Shown here one piece after another: positions 23,469-32,275 of a stretch of 62,037 nucleotides of DNA (position 1 is the first letter of the stretch; each line of letters starts with the position of its first letter). Source of the DNA: CAZYSK01 sp964649415. GTDB lineage: Bacteria; Chloroflexota; Anaerolineae; B4-G1. The DNA is taken from NCBI GenBank assembly GCA_964649415.1, contig CAZYSK010000032.1, positions 1-62,037 of the forward strand. Direction: 5' to 3'. The notes under the pieces were generated by a model. It was not told where the DNA came from. It searched no databases and was given only the letters and a program-made list of their open reading frames with translations. Made by a program: the position numbers and the translations under genes.

Positions 23469-23640
23469 TTTCTCCGATCTGTCTGATCATGATGAACCGC
23501 CTAAGTCAGCGGATGAACCGATCGCTCCCGACCGTCTGCGGTCGGCGTCGGCATCATCCGCCATAGACGGTTGATTAGCCCGGCTTGTGCCTGCACCTCC
23601 GCGACACTGCCGGAGGCCACTCCAAGTCCAGGCCAGGCGA

Positions 23641-23669
23641 ACTATATATGGTCCATGCTGTCTTGTCAA
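23641..23669 (-). promoter_or_regulatory. Promoter of the phosphatase-GH116-AOR-aldolase genes
   Basis: On the minus strand TTGACA (23669-23664), 17-base spacer, TATAGT (23646-23641), one mismatch to consensus. It is about 170 bases upstream of the phosphatase start. The leader contains CCGACCGTCTGCGGTCGG, a small inverted repeat near 23537-23555. Confidence 0.7.
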
Positions 23670-23703
23670 CCTTCCCACGCACCTTTCACGCGGTTTCCCC
23701 TCG

Positions 23704-23732
23704 TTGACGAGAGCGTACACTCGTGATAGAAT
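23704..23732 (+). promoter_or_regulatory. Promoter of the plus-strand glycosyltransferase cluster
   Basis: TTGACG (23704-23709), 17-base spacer, TAGAAT (23727-23732). It is back to back with the minus-strand promoter at 23641-23669, leaving only 34 bases between the two -35 boxes, so the two operons may compete or share regulation. Confidence 0.65.
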
Positions 23733-23803
23733 AGACGCTAACCTCAATGGGGCATCTCTGACTTGCCCCGCACTGCTTCTGCACCGAGAGCCAGTTATTG
23801 CAA

Positions 23804-24769
23804 ATGAAACTTGTCATCCAAATCCCCTGCTACAACGAAGAGGCCACCCTCCCACAGACAATGCGAGACCTGCCCCGTTCGTTGCCGGGTGTGGACGAGA
23901 TCGAATACCTGGTCGTGGACGACGGCAGCACTGACCGCACGGCTGAGGTGGCACGGGAGTTGGGAGTACACCACGTCATCCACCTGAGGCGGAACTGTGG
24001 GCTGGCCCATGCCTTCCTCGTAGGGCTGGAATCGGCGTTGCAGGCCGGCGCCGACATCATCGTCAACACAGATGCCGACAACCAGTACTGGGGAAAGGAC
24101 GTTGGCCGCCTGATTCAGCCCATCCTGGACGGGCAAGCCGACATCGTCGTCGGCGATCGGGGAGTCGCAGCGCTGGAGCATTTCTCGCCCCTGAAGCGCC
24201 TGCTGCAGCGATTGGGCAGTTGGGTGGTGGAGCGGGCGGCTGGCATCCCGGTCCCCGACGCCACCAGCGGCTTCCGGGCGTATACCCGCGAAGCCGCGCT
24301 ACGGCTCACCGTCCTCAGCGACTACACCTACACGCTGGAGACGCTCATCCAGGCCGGGATGCGCCGCCTGGCGGTGGTTTTCGTCCCGGTACGTACCAAT
24401 CCCCAGACCCGCCGCTCGCGCCTGATACGCAGCCTCCCCTCATTTCTGGCTATCCAGGCCGTCACCATTCTGCGCTTCTACATCATGTACCGTCCCTTGC
24501 GGGTGTTCACCATGATTGGCGGGGTCTTCATCACCGCCGGTGTGGCGCTGGGCGTGCGCTTCCTGTATTACTTGATGCAGGGATCAGGCACCGGCAAGGT
24601 CCAATCGCTGATCCTGGCAGCCATTCTCAGCATCGTTGGGTTCCAGACCTGCCTCATCGGTCTGATCGCCGACCTGGTGCGTCTGAACCGCAAGATGGTG
24701 GAGGAGACGCTGTACCGGGTGCGACGGACTGATCTGGAGGCCAGCGCGAAAGATGACCTCGAGAAATAG
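23804..24769 (+). CDS. Family 2 glycosyltransferase (polyprenyl-phosphate sugar transferase-like) with C-terminal membrane spans
   Basis: A 321-residue enzyme starting at the ATG at 23804; a TTG two codons earlier is possible. The GT-A catalytic domain has IPCYNEEATLPQTM, VVDDGSTDRT (nucleotide-binding DD) and VNTDADNQYWGKD (metal-binding DxD). The acceptor-side motif reads DATSGFRAYTREAA. Two hydrophobic segments (about residues 227-252 and 262-290) follow, as in dolichyl-phosphate mannose synthase-like and GtrB-like proteins that load a sugar on a lipid carrier at the inner membrane face. It opens a cluster of two more glycosyltransferases, two methyltransferases and a membrane protein. Confidence 0.88.
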   Translation: MKLVIQIPCYNEEATLPQTMRDLPRSLPGVDEIEYLVVDDGSTDRTAEVARELGVHHVIHLRRNCGLAHAFLVGLESALQAGADIIVNTDADNQYWGKDVGRLIQPILDGQADIVVGDRGVAALEHFSPLKRLLQRLGSWVVERAAGIPVPDATSGFRAYTREAALRLTVLSDYTYTLETLIQAGMRRLAVVFVPVRTNPQTRRSRLIRSLPSFLAIQAVTILRFYIMYRPLRVFTMIGGVFITAGVALGVRFLYYLMQGSGTGKVQSLILAAILSIVGFQTCLIGLIADLVRLNRKMVEETLYRVRRTDLEASAKDDLEK

Positions 24770-24800
24770 CGGATTGCTCAAGCAATGACGAGGAACGCGC

Positions 24801-25679
24801 ATGCTCCGTGAGTGGACCACTTTGCTGCGCCTGGCACGCACTCGCTTCTTGAGCGATGCACACTACCGACGATTTCAGGCTCATCAGGGGCATCTGATTC
24901 TGAGGTACCTGGAGAAGCAAGGCGTGAGGATACAGGGGACCAAAGTGCTTGACCTGGGCTGTGGGCGCGGTGGGTACAGTCAGTCCATGCAGCGTGCAGG
25001 CGCTCACGTGGTCTCGATGGACCTCACGAGACCCGATGCAGTGCCACCCGCTTTCTTGGTGGGGGATGCTTTGCGATTGCCTCTTGCTTCGAACAGCTTC
25101 CCCCTGGTTTTCTGTGCCAGTCTGATTGAGCACGTCGCTCAGCCTGCCCAACTCGTGGCGGAAATCAAGCGGATTCTGGCGCCTCAGGGGATTGCCTACC
25201 TCAGCTTCCCGCCTTTCTACACCCCCGTAGGCGGTCACCAGTTCAAGCCATACCATTTGTTGGGGGAGCGTTTGGCCTTGCGGCTATCCAAGCAACGGGT
25301 GGAAAGCTATGCTACCTCCTTCGGTGATCACGGTCTGTATCCACTGACCATACGCCGTGTCAGGCGGCTCTTGAGTCAGGCCAACCTGACGATCAAGCAT
25401 GAGGCAACGCGCTTCCTCCCGATCAATGTGTCTCGCATTCCTGTGCTAGGTGAGTTCTTGACGTGGCATGTTCAGTTCCTGCTCTGCAAAGAGCCTGCTT
25501 CCGTCCGCCATGGACGAGAGCCCTCCCCTGCGAAAGGAAGCGAAGCGGCACCCACGCGAAGTCTGCCCCTTGGATCCTCAACACACCCCGACGGACCGCC
25601 GGCATCCTGTCGGCATAAAGACGGAGAGGTCGAGGGAAACGTGGCCCAGAGCATTGAGACGAGTTGGATGCTCTCTTGA
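24801..25679 (+). CDS. Class I SAM-dependent methyltransferase
   Basis: A 292-residue protein with the Rossmann methyltransferase core: motif I VLDLGCGRGGYSQSM (about 49-63), motif II VVSMDL, LRLPLASNSFPLVFCASLIEHV and ILAPQGIAYLSFPPF. It probably methylates a sugar or lipid in the glycan made by the cluster. The ATG follows GAGGAACG. The fold should end near residue 228; the last 60 or so residues are Ser/Pro/Gly-rich, lack resemblance to a domain and overlap the open frame of the next gene, so a late frameshift or run-on C terminus is possible. Confidence 0.85.
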   Translation: MLREWTTLLRLARTRFLSDAHYRRFQAHQGHLILRYLEKQGVRIQGTKVLDLGCGRGGYSQSMQRAGAHVVSMDLTRPDAVPPAFLVGDALRLPLASNSFPLVFCASLIEHVAQPAQLVAEIKRILAPQGIAYLSFPPFYTPVGGHQFKPYHLLGERLALRLSKQRVESYATSFGDHGLYPLTIRRVRRLLSQANLTIKHEATRFLPINVSRIPVLGEFLTWHVQFLLCKEPASVRHGREPSPAKGSEAAPTRSLPLGSSTHPDGPPASCRHKDGEVEGNVAQSIETSWMLS

Positions 25680-25702
25680 ATAGGCAAGAAGTACGTCCCT
25701 TC

Positions 25703-26929
25703 ATGAGAATTCTGATCCTCACCTCGACGTATCCCCGATACGAGGGCGACGGGGTGGGCTCGTTTATTCACTCACTATCTCAGAGCATGACGCGATTGGG
25801 GCACGACGTGACCGTGTTGGCCCCGTACGACCCGGCGGTCGTTCCAGATTGGCAGTCGGACGTGAAAGTGAAACGGGTCCATTACGTGTGGCCAACGTCG
25901 TGGTCCCGGCTCGGCCATGCCCGCTCCCTGGCCAGCGACGTGCGTCTGAAGTGGCATTCTTACCCACTGGTGGCCCTGTTTGCGCTTTTCACCATACTGC
26001 ACTCGTGCATGGAGATCGTCCGCCGAGGTGCGGATGTCGTCTACGCTCAATGGCTGATACCCAGCGGGTTCATCGGGGCAATCGTGAGTCGTTTGACCGG
26101 CGTGCCGCTGGTCGTCAGCTTGCACGGGTCCGACGTCTTCGTAGCCGAGCAGTATAAGATCTTCCGTCCAGCGGTCCGTCTCGTCTTTCGTACGGCGCGC
26201 CAGGTCATCGCGTGCAGCGGTGATCTGGCGCGGCGCGCCGTTGGCCTGGGGCTGCCACGCAGTACGGTCACTGTGGTCCCATACGGTGTGGACACCGAGC
26301 GCTACTCTCCTGATTCTCACTCCGCGCAGGAACTTCGTGACCGAATCCCCATTCCCGAGTCCCAGGACGTCGTGATGGCGATGGGCAGGCTGGTGTACAA
26401 GAAAGGCTTCTCGTACCTGCTGCGCGCCGTACCTCTGGTGCTTCCTCGTTGCCCCAACACGTGCTTCATCATCGCGGGCGAGGGGGATTTGCGCGCTGAA
26501 CTGGAGTCACTGGCAGAGTCGCTGGGTGTGCGCGAGCACGTCGTGTTTCCGGGACACATCCCGTGGGGCCAGACGCCCGGACATCTGGCCAGGGCAGACG
26601 TCTTCGTCGTTCCCTCTGTCGTGGATGAGGCCGGCAACTTGGATGGATTGCCCAATGTCCTGCTGGAATCGTTGGCTTCAGGATGCGCGGTCGTCGCCAG
26701 CGAGGTCGCAGGGATCCCGGAGGTCGTGCGGGATGACGAAAACGGTCTCCTGGTGCCCCAGAAAGATGAGAGAGCCCTGGCGGACGCGATCTGTGCTTTG
26801 TTGGGCGATGCGGATCTACGCAAACAGATGGGCAGCGCTGCACGGCTGAGCGTGGTGAGGAGTTTGAGCTGGATGCATATCGGAGAGCGGGTTGCCGGCA
26901 TCCTGCGGACCTATGTGAGGAGGGATTGA
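25703..26929 (+). CDS. Family 4 glycosyltransferase
   Basis: A 408-residue GT-B enzyme. The N-terminal domain begins MRILILTSTYPRYEGDGVGS with the GSFIHSL acceptor loop and PLVVSLHGSDVF. The C-terminal domain has MAMGRLVYKKGFSYLLRAV and the donor-binding EX7E region: DVFVVPSVVDEAGNLDGLPN, then LLESLASGCAVVASEVAGIP. It transfers a nucleotide-sugar with retention of configuration in the cytoplasm. I use the ATG at 25703; the frame is open 13 codons further up inside the methyltransferase gene. Its TGA overlaps the next ATG as TGATG. Confidence 0.9.
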   Translation: MRILILTSTYPRYEGDGVGSFIHSLSQSMTRLGHDVTVLAPYDPAVVPDWQSDVKVKRVHYVWPTSWSRLGHARSLASDVRLKWHSYPLVALFALFTILHSCMEIVRRGADVVYAQWLIPSGFIGAIVSRLTGVPLVVSLHGSDVFVAEQYKIFRPAVRLVFRTARQVIACSGDLARRAVGLGLPRSTVTVVPYGVDTERYSPDSHSAQELRDRIPIPESQDVVMAMGRLVYKKGFSYLLRAVPLVLPRCPNTCFIIAGEGDLRAELESLAESLGVREHVVFPGHIPWGQTPGHLARADVFVVPSVVDEAGNLDGLPNVLLESLASGCAVVASEVAGIPEVVRDDENGLLVPQKDERALADAICALLGDADLRKQMGSAARLSVVRSLSWMHIGERVAGILRTYVRRD

Positions 26930-28071
26930 TGGAACAGCATCAGCATCCGACGATCCTCATTGATGCGTCGGATATTGATAAGCCCTCTGGTGGGCGCACC
27001 GCCGTGCTTGAGTTATTCCACTCGCTGTTTGCACGCCAACCCAACTGGCAATATGTCGTACTCGTGAGCCGGCGGGAGCCCGATTTCGAGCCGTTCCCCT
27101 ACGTACGCCAGCTCGTGATCCCTTTCCGAAACCGGCTGCTTGAGCGCTTGTGGGTGCAGCTTGCCGTTTGGTATTTCGCGTGGGTGAAGCGAGTAGAGAT
27201 CGTGCACTTTGCCCGCACTCTGGCAGGTATCGCCTGGCCGGCGAAGAGCGTGTTGACGGTGTTCGATCTCACGACGCTGCGCCACCCAGAGCTCCATTCG
27301 CGGGCGGCCGTATGGTTCTGGCGTTATCTCCACCCAGTGCTGATGCGTTGGACCGATCGGCTGATCGCGATATCCCACGATGTGGCACACGATTTGGTTC
27401 GTGAGCTTCACCTCCCGCCAGAGAAGATCGAGGTCGTGTATTGCGCGCCGCAATCAGTTTTCGAGGATCCCATCTCTCCGCAGGATCGCGAGGATGTCCG
27501 TCGAAAGCATGGGCTCCCCACGCGGTATATGCTATTCGTCGGAATGCTGGCCAGGAAGAAAAACCTGCCCACGCTGATTCAGGCGTTGCACGTTCTGAAA
27601 GAGAGCGACTACGATTTCCCTCCTCTCGTAATCGCCGGGCGACGTTACCGCCAGAGTGACGACGTCGCGATCTTCGAGCAAATTTGCTCCCTGGAACTCG
27701 AGTCAGATGTGCAATACATCGGACCGGTTGAGAGCGAGGACCTACCCGGCCTATACAGTGGAGCGGAGGTCTTTGTTTTCCCATCGCTGCACGAAGGGTT
27801 CGGTATCCCCTGCCTGGAGGCGATGAAGTGCCGTGTGCCGGTTATCGCCGCCCGCAGTGGAGCCGTCCCGGAGGTCGTTGGAGACGCCGCGCTGCTGGTG
27901 GAGAACCCAACCGACGCCCGTATGCTGGCGCAAGCCATCTGCCAGGTGCTGGACGACGCGTCGCTGCGCCAGGTGTTGGTCGACCGAGGCATCGCGCGAG
28001 CGCAGCTCTTCTCATGGCCCCGCCTCGCCGATCAGGTATTGACGCTATATCGCCGCTTGTTGGAGTTATGA
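26929..28071 (+). CDS. Family 4 glycosyltransferase (mannosyltransferase-like)
   Basis: A 380-residue GT-B enzyme. Motifs are ILIDASDIDKPSGGRTAVLE at the start, TVFDLTTLRHPE, DRLIAISHDVAHDL, the FVGMLARKKNLPTLIQAL donor-domain entry and VFVFPSLHEGFGIPCLEAM with the two catalytic-region glutamates. The pattern is close to bacterial mannosyltransferases of capsule or O-antigen synthesis; sugar specificity cannot be read. GAGGAGGG precedes the ATG, which overlaps the previous stop. Its own stop overlaps the next start as ATGA, so translation is coupled across the cluster. Confidence 0.9.
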   Translation: MEQHQHPTILIDASDIDKPSGGRTAVLELFHSLFARQPNWQYVVLVSRREPDFEPFPYVRQLVIPFRNRLLERLWVQLAVWYFAWVKRVEIVHFARTLAGIAWPAKSVLTVFDLTTLRHPELHSRAAVWFWRYLHPVLMRWTDRLIAISHDVAHDLVRELHLPPEKIEVVYCAPQSVFEDPISPQDREDVRRKHGLPTRYMLFVGMLARKKNLPTLIQALHVLKESDYDFPPLVIAGRRYRQSDDVAIFEQICSLELESDVQYIGPVESEDLPGLYSGAEVFVFPSLHEGFGIPCLEAMKCRVPVIAARSGAVPEVVGDAALLVENPTDARMLAQAICQVLDDASLRQVLVDRGIARAQLFSWPRLADQVLTLYRRLLEL

Positions 28072-28874
28072 CTATGTCGACATCAGGTCAGCCGGTCGAT
28101 CCTACTGCTTACTCGGAAGAATACTTCCTCACAGAATGCGATGGGTACAAGGAATACCTGGCCCACGACGGAACCGCGTTGAGTGAACGTCTGGAGACGT
28201 TGAGGAGATTCTTGCGCATCTCTCCAGGCATGCGGGTGCTGGACGTTGGGTGTGGTCGGGGGGAAATGGTTGTGCAGTGCGGGCTGAACGGGGTATTCGC
28301 GGTGGGCGTTGACTATGCGCCAGTAGGACTGCAGCTAGCACAACGCGTGGTCGCGCGTACCGGCGAAAGGGATGGGGATGCATGGAAGCGACCAGGCCTG
28401 TCCCTCGGCAATGCCAAGAGACTCCCGTTCACGGATGACACGTTCGATCGGGCAATCATGAGCGATATTGTCGAGCACCTGTATCCCGATGAGTTGAGGG
28501 CGGTGCTGGAAGAAGTACATCGGGTGCTGATACCGGGAGGAGAACTGCTGGTTCATACGATGCCCAACCTGTGGTACTACCGCTACGGCTATCCGCTCTT
28601 TCGGCTGGCGCAGCGATTGCGGGGCGTTCGCTTGCCAGCCGACCCCCGAGATCGCATCAAGTTCTCACACGTCCACGTAAATGAGCAGACGCCGCGCGCC
28701 TTGCGCAGGGCATTGCGCCACAGTCCGTTCTCGCATTGGCGCGTGTGGTTACACGACTATCGCACGTATTCCCAGTATGGACCGATGATGAGACGCTCGA
28801 TGGGGCTGTTGACCGGCCTGCCTCTGGTCAAGCAGGTGTTCTGCGACGACATCTTCGCCCTGGTGCGAAAGTAG
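28068..28874 (+). CDS. Class I SAM-dependent methyltransferase
   Basis: A 268-residue protein beginning MTMSTSGQPVDP; the ATG at 28068 overlaps the preceding TGA, and an ATG two codons later is an alternative. Motif I is MRVLDVGCGRGEMVVQ (about 53-68), followed by VGVDYAP, RLPFTDDTFDRAIMSDIVEH and HRVLIPGGELLVHTMPN. The C terminus has a Tyr/Arg-rich segment (YYRYGYPLFRL) often seen in methyltransferases of glycan clusters. A longer open frame upstream is the shadow of the glycosyltransferase gene. Confidence 0.87.
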   Translation: MTMSTSGQPVDPTAYSEEYFLTECDGYKEYLAHDGTALSERLETLRRFLRISPGMRVLDVGCGRGEMVVQCGLNGVFAVGVDYAPVGLQLAQRVVARTGERDGDAWKRPGLSLGNAKRLPFTDDTFDRAIMSDIVEHLYPDELRAVLEEVHRVLIPGGELLVHTMPNLWYYRYGYPLFRLAQRLRGVRLPADPRDRIKFSHVHVNEQTPRALRRALRHSPFSHWRVWLHDYRTYSQYGPMMRRSMGLLTGLPLVKQVFCDDIFALVRK

Positions 28875-28891
28875 CATAGCGGCCACATCAG

Positions 28892-29902
28892 ATGTTTGAG
28901 CGACTTGTGGAGAACGCCCGGCGTCTTTACCGCTGGTACTCGATGCGGCGCAACCATCCCGCCTTTCGCCTGCTTCATGGGGCGTGCACGGTCGGCATCT
29001 TGGCAGCGAGTGCGTGGTTCATCTGGAGCAAAGCTTCCTCGGGCTACGCCACGATTCTGGCCACCGATGTGCTTCTCGATCCCCGACGGCTGATCGTCTC
29101 ATCGCTGTGTACGGCGGCATCGACGGCGCTGGGAGCTTGGGAGTGGACGCTGCTCATTAACGCCCTCGGCGCTCGTCTGGACGTTGCCCGCGGCATGCGC
29201 ATCCACCTGACTGCCAACCTGGTGAAATACGTGCCGGGATTCGTCTGGCCATATGTGGGCAAGACCTACCTGGCGTCCCGGCAGGGCGTCCCGGCGAAGA
29301 CTGCCGCATTGAGTGTGGTCGGCGAACTCCTGGTGCTCTTCCTCGATGGCTTTCTGGTGCTGCTACTATCTCTGCCCAATAGCGGCATCGTCTCGTGGTC
29401 AGCGCCGCAACGCCTGGCACTCCAGATGAGCGCGATGGCCCTGGCGGGTATCATCGTCGTCGGCATCCCGTTCGCAGGGCGGCGCTTGATGCACCTGCTC
29501 GGGGAAGGCCACCTTGCGCAGGGATTGCCAAAACGGATCGACTGGGGTCAAATCGTCTTCGTCGTTGTGGCCGTTCTGCTGACGTGGTATCTGCTTGGAT
29601 TCGGTTTCAGCGCGCTGAGCGTGCCCATGGCACCAAGCGCCTGGCGCGATGTGCTGCGCCAGACAACGGCGTTGGCTCTGGCTCTATTGGTCGGGCAAGT
29701 GGCCTTCTTTGCACCGCTGGGCATCGGGGTCCGCGAGGCGATATTGATCGCACTGCTGGGCTCCGATGGATCTGCTGCGGTTATTGTTGTGGCAGCCCTT
29801 GTTTTTCGGATTGAGATGATGATCGGGGAGGTCACGTGTGCTTTGATCGCCATATTGGTGGGAAAATTACGCGCCATTCGCCAGAATAACCCCAACGGGT
29901 AA
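28892..29902 (+). CDS. Integral membrane protein of the lysylphosphatidylglycerol-synthase TM / YbhN (UPF0104) family
   Basis: A 336-residue protein with about eight membrane spans. The family signature is present: LTANLVKYVPGFVWPYVGKTYLA would be split here as LVKYVPGFVWPYVGK (about 110-124) and later FFAPLGIGVREAILIALLG (about 270-288). Homologues beside glycosyltransferases are thought to move or accommodate lipid-linked sugars; it could be the translocase for the product of this cluster. It ends the operon, and the next promoter overlaps its stop codon region (29903). Confidence 0.82.
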   Translation: MFERLVENARRLYRWYSMRRNHPAFRLLHGACTVGILAASAWFIWSKASSGYATILATDVLLDPRRLIVSSLCTAASTALGAWEWTLLINALGARLDVARGMRIHLTANLVKYVPGFVWPYVGKTYLASRQGVPAKTAALSVVGELLVLFLDGFLVLLLSLPNSGIVSWSAPQRLALQMSAMALAGIIVVGIPFAGRRLMHLLGEGHLAQGLPKRIDWGQIVFVVVAVLLTWYLLGFGFSALSVPMAPSAWRDVLRQTTALALALLVGQVAFFAPLGIGVREAILIALLGSDGSAAVIVVAALVFRIEMMIGEVTCALIAILVGKLRAIRQNNPNG

Positions 29903-29931
29903 TTGATTTCGGCGCTCGGCTGGTGTATCAT
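29903..29931 (+). promoter_or_regulatory. Promoter of the secreted repeat protein gene
   Basis: TTGATT (29903-29908), 17-base spacer, TATCAT (29926-29931). It begins at the base after the preceding stop codon. The untranslated leader is about 120 bases, with AAGGAGG before the start. Confidence 0.6.
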
Positions 29932-30058
29932 ACGTACGAAAAGGACAAAAGACCAGAAGCAGGGAATCAAGGAGGTGACGGAATATAGGTAGGAAACTCA
30001 GGTTTTGGAATCAAGCCTAGCAGATTGCACACTAGATTTCTCCAAGGAGGCACGAGTG

Positions 30059-31507
30059 ATGAAACGTTTGACTAGAGTTATGGTGATATTGAGCGTTCTT
30101 GCTGCGATGATGGCCGTGTTCGGTGGAGCCGCGTACGCCTTCCCAGGTGGGACGTGGGTTTCCGGCGTCACTGTCGCCAATCTGAGCAGTGAGCTTGCAA
30201 CGGTGAATATCAAGTTCTACAAGCAGGATGGTAGCACCGCGCTGGACTTCGACGCCGGTACGATTGCCGCCAACAAGGCAAAGACCTGGTATCTCCCGAC
30301 CCAGGTCTCTGGTCTGCCCGATCCCTTCATCGGCTCCGCTGTGGTGAGCTCCGACAAGGAGATCGCGGCTATCGTGAATACGCAGTTCCCGTCAGGATCT
30401 GACCCGATGCGAGTGGGCACGAGCACTGGCGTGGGCACACCTACGGAGACGGTCTACGCCACCCAGCTAATGAAGAATTACGGTGGCTGGAACTCGTATT
30501 GCGCCGTGCAGAACACGGGCAGCACCGAAGCGACCGGCGTGCAAGTAACGTACTACGATGCCGACGGAAACGTGGAGGACACCGACACCCAGAATATCGC
30601 TGCGTACGCCAGCTACATCTTCGACCAGTCTGATGACAGCGAACTGGCAGATGGGATGTATTCAGCCAAGTTCGTAGGGGATTCGAGCCATCCATTGGCC
30701 GTGGTCTGCAACTTCTACAACTCGGGCGCTGCTGCGGACAGTTCACAGTTCCACAGCTACAACGGCCTCGGTGCTGGCGGGACCACCCTGTATATCCCGC
30801 GCGTGGTGAAGGACTACTACGATTACCAGAGTGGTCTGAAGATCCAGAACGTAGGCAGCGAAGCACTCGACGTAACAGTGACCTACACCTTCGGTGGCAC
30901 CGACTATACACAGACGTCGCCAAGCATCGGCCCGGGCCAGTCTTGGGGCCCCTATATGGGCAGTGAGGCTCAACTACCTAGCTCCATGGCCGGTGTCAGC
31001 CAAGTCAGCGGCTCTGCGATCGTCGCAATCAACAGCCCCAACGCCAACAAGCAGATCATCGCTACCATCAACGAGGACAACCGCGTGGATCCCGCCGGTC
31101 GGGGTGTCACGTACGAAGCGGCACTGGAGTCAGATGCAACTGCCTCTCTCGTCTTCCCGCAGGTTACCTCGGAGTACTACGGCTACTGCAGCGGCGTTCA
31201 GGTGCAGAAGGTCAGCAGTGGCACAGCCAGTTGTACAGCCAGCTTCTCGGCGATGGGCAGCATCTCTGCCTTCGATGAGACGTTCTCCCTGACGGACAGC
31301 GATCCCTCGTGGGACATATTCGCGCCCAATGGGTCTGGCATGGTTGCAGGTGTCGAGAACGACAACTACAACGGCTCAGTCACAGTGAGCTGCCCAGGGG
31401 CCGAAGTGATCGGTATCTCCAACCTCTCCTTCCGCTATGATCGAGATACCCGCTATGGCGATGTCGCGGGCGACACCTTCACGACCGCCAGGGGCATCAA
31501 CAAATAG
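30059..31507 (+). CDS. Secreted protein of four related beta-sandwich-like modules
   Basis: A 482-residue protein with a signal peptide (MKRLTRVMVILSVLAAMMAV, cleavage after AYA). The mature part is rich in Ser, Thr, Asn, Tyr and Gly and is built of four diverged modules of about 90-110 residues. Each opens with a surface-strand motif (WVSGVTVANLS; GWNSYCAVQNTG; DYQSGLKIQNVG; GYCSGVQVQKVS), continues with V-x-V/I-x-Y/F strands and ends with a segment such as KEIAAIVNTQF or KQIIATINEDN. A structural, surface or matrix role is likely. No enzyme motif or anchor is visible. AAGGAGG precedes the ATG at 30059. Function not recognised. Confidence 0.85.
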   Translation: MKRLTRVMVILSVLAAMMAVFGGAAYAFPGGTWVSGVTVANLSSELATVNIKFYKQDGSTALDFDAGTIAANKAKTWYLPTQVSGLPDPFIGSAVVSSDKEIAAIVNTQFPSGSDPMRVGTSTGVGTPTETVYATQLMKNYGGWNSYCAVQNTGSTEATGVQVTYYDADGNVEDTDTQNIAAYASYIFDQSDDSELADGMYSAKFVGDSSHPLAVVCNFYNSGAAADSSQFHSYNGLGAGGTTLYIPRVVKDYYDYQSGLKIQNVGSEALDVTVTYTFGGTDYTQTSPSIGPGQSWGPYMGSEAQLPSSMAGVSQVSGSAIVAINSPNANKQIIATINEDNRVDPAGRGVTYEAALESDATASLVFPQVTSEYYGYCSGVQVQKVSSGTASCTASFSAMGSISAFDETFSLTDSDPSWDIFAPNGSGMVAGVENDNYNGSVTVSCPGAEVIGISNLSFRYDRDTRYGDVAGDTFTTARGINK

Positions 31508-31527
31508 CAAGACATATCGACTATGTG

Positions 31528-31567
31528 ACCAAGCCACCTGCACGTTGTAGGTGGCTTGGTCCTTTTC
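31528..31567 (+). terminator. Rho-independent terminator after the secreted protein gene
   Basis: ACCAAGCCACCT (31528-31539) and AGGTGGCTTGGT (31549-31560) form a perfect 12-bp stem with a 9-base loop, followed by CCTTTTC. It lies 20 bases after the stop codon. Confidence 0.85.
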
Positions 31568-31632
31568 GTCAGAAGGGTAGCGAAGCGGCTAGGGTAAGTA
31601 GTGAAACATCTGTCTCTTCTGGAGGGCAAGTA

Positions 31633-32154
31633 GTGAAACAACCGGTGATCTCTCGAGTCGTGTGGGGTCTGATGCTGGTCATTCTGTTCCTGGTCGCGTG
31701 TGGCGGCGAGGAGGAAGCAGTGCCTGCAAGCACCATGTCGCCTTTGCCGAAGCCAACGGTGGCGGTACAGGCAAGCAGCCCAATGCCAACGCCGCCCCCT
31801 GGACTGCCCAATTGGGATGCTGATCCGGAACCTGGGAAGGCAATCCTCCGGGGACACATCGAGTTGACGCGGCCCTCAGCCTTGCTGGGTGAGTTGTTCC
31901 TCGCCAAGGCGATGCCGACCAGCGACCCTAACATCGATCTGCTGGAGCTGGATGAGAGCGAATCGCCGCGTGCGTCAATCGACCGCAGTACCGGGCAGTT
32001 CGTGTTCCTGAACGTCGAGCCTGGCAAGTACGGTATAGTCGCTTGGGAACCGATGAGTTCCTCTCCACTCAACGATCCCGCGAAAGAAGAGACACTTATG
32101 CTAGTGCTTCCGGCCGATCAAGTGACCGATGTAGGTACCCTGTATTTCCCGTAG
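31633..32154 (+). CDS. Small lipoprotein of unknown function
   Basis: A 173-residue protein. I take GTG at 31633 (VKQPVISRVVWG) because GGAGG lies seven bases upstream and it gives a clean signal peptide ending in the lipobox LFLVAC. A Pro/Ser/Thr-rich spacer follows (about residues 25-55). The C-terminal domain, from KAILRGHIELTR, looks like a carboxypeptidase-regulatory or Ig-like fold, with FVFLNVEPGKYGIVAWE as its edge strand. It is outside the preceding terminator and must have its own promoter or rely on read-through. Partner unknown. Confidence 0.75.
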   Translation: MKQPVISRVVWGLMLVILFLVACGGEEEAVPASTMSPLPKPTVAVQASSPMPTPPPGLPNWDADPEPGKAILRGHIELTRPSALLGELFLAKAMPTSDPNIDLLELDESESPRASIDRSTGQFVFLNVEPGKYGIVAWEPMSSSPLNDPAKEETLMLVLPADQVTDVGTLYFP

Positions 32155-32275
32155 CGTATCCCCTTCGTTAACTACACGGAATTTCTTCGCCCTGCAGAAT
32201 CGATATTGTCGCACCGTCCCTGCGGTTCCCTCTGCTCTTGGGAACCGCAGGTGGCGCGGTATGCCCCTGCCCAGC

